13,532 nt of DNA, from assembly GCA_016776525.1 (NCBI GenBank), contig JADHTD010000041.1, positions 1-13,532 on the forward strand, in the 5' to 3' direction. Below, in pieces: positions 13,526 through 13,532 of the stretch; within the stretch, counting starts at the first letter, position 1, and each line of letters starts with the position of its first letter. This DNA is from Rhodospirillales bacterium. GTDB lineage: Bacteria; Pseudomonadota; Alphaproteobacteria; Rhodospirillales; JADHTD01. The position numbers and the translations under genes are program-made. The notes beneath the pieces are model-generated. The model was not told the origin of the DNA. It saw only the letters and a program-made list of their open reading frames with translations, and ran no database searches.

Positions 13526-13532
13526 TGAGCGA
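13526..13532 (+). CDS. Possible start of the next gene (Met-Ser...), cut by the window edge
   Basis: An ATG at 13526 is preceded by GAGGG (13512-13516) nine bases upstream, a plausible ribosome binding site. Only two codons and one base are visible, so no product can be named. A permease or another gene of the same transport system would be a natural neighbour, but that is a guess. Confidence 0.35.

Noticed and set aside
1..13532. Prophage, defence island, CRISPR array or transposon
   Set aside because: No transposase, integrase, nuclease cassette, phage gene or regular repeat-spacer pattern was seen; the genes are housekeeping, transport and envelope functions.

Overview
This is a GC-rich bacterial chromosome segment, most likely from an alphaproteobacterium, perhaps Rhodospirillales-like. 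That placement is inferred from protein character: a UvrD with an alphaproteobacterial-type N-terminus, PrmA, a small Lys/Arg-rich protein, a periplasmic HtrA-like protein, and groES under a CIRCE element. It cannot be settled without a search. I see no prophage, insertion sequence, CRISPR array, tRNA or rRNA.

Left part (1-3419, minus strand): the first 11 codons of groES lie at the left edge, with a heat-shock control region (CIRCE at 84-110, candidate promoter at 114-142). Upstream of it, and transcribed towards it, is a tight three-gene operon: a polyprenyl-phosphate-type GT2 glycosyltransferase, a TVP38/TMEM64 (VTT-domain) membrane protein and an ArnT-like lipid-sugar glycosyltransferase. 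Together these could attach a sugar to an undecaprenyl carrier, move or recycle the carrier, and transfer the sugar to lipid A or another envelope acceptor.

Middle (3420-7716): a divergent ClC-family anion channel/transporter with C-terminal CBS domains. It keeps the gating glutamate but has lost the internal proton glutamate. Then come three minus-strand genes: a small basic protein, a single-domain bacteriohemerythrin (O2 binding), and an exported HtrA/DegP-like protein with a PDZ domain in which all three catalytic triad positions are substituted, so it is probably a pseudoprotease.

Right part (7897-13532, plus strand): UvrD/PcrA DNA helicase, a membrane-anchored coiled-coil small protein, a 61-aa hypothetical protein, ribosomal protein L11 methyltransferase PrmA, a periplasmic substrate-binding protein of the branched-chain amino acid/amide ABC family, and probably the first codons of the next gene. 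Several clear intrinsic terminators divide this part into separate transcription units, including a perfect 22-bp stem at 13399-13447.

Most of the window is ordinary housekeeping and envelope biology. The points most worth a second look are the triad-less HtrA homologue, the GT2-VTT-ArnT module, the channel-like residues of the ClC protein, and terminator-like hairpins lying upstream of genes rather than downstream of them.
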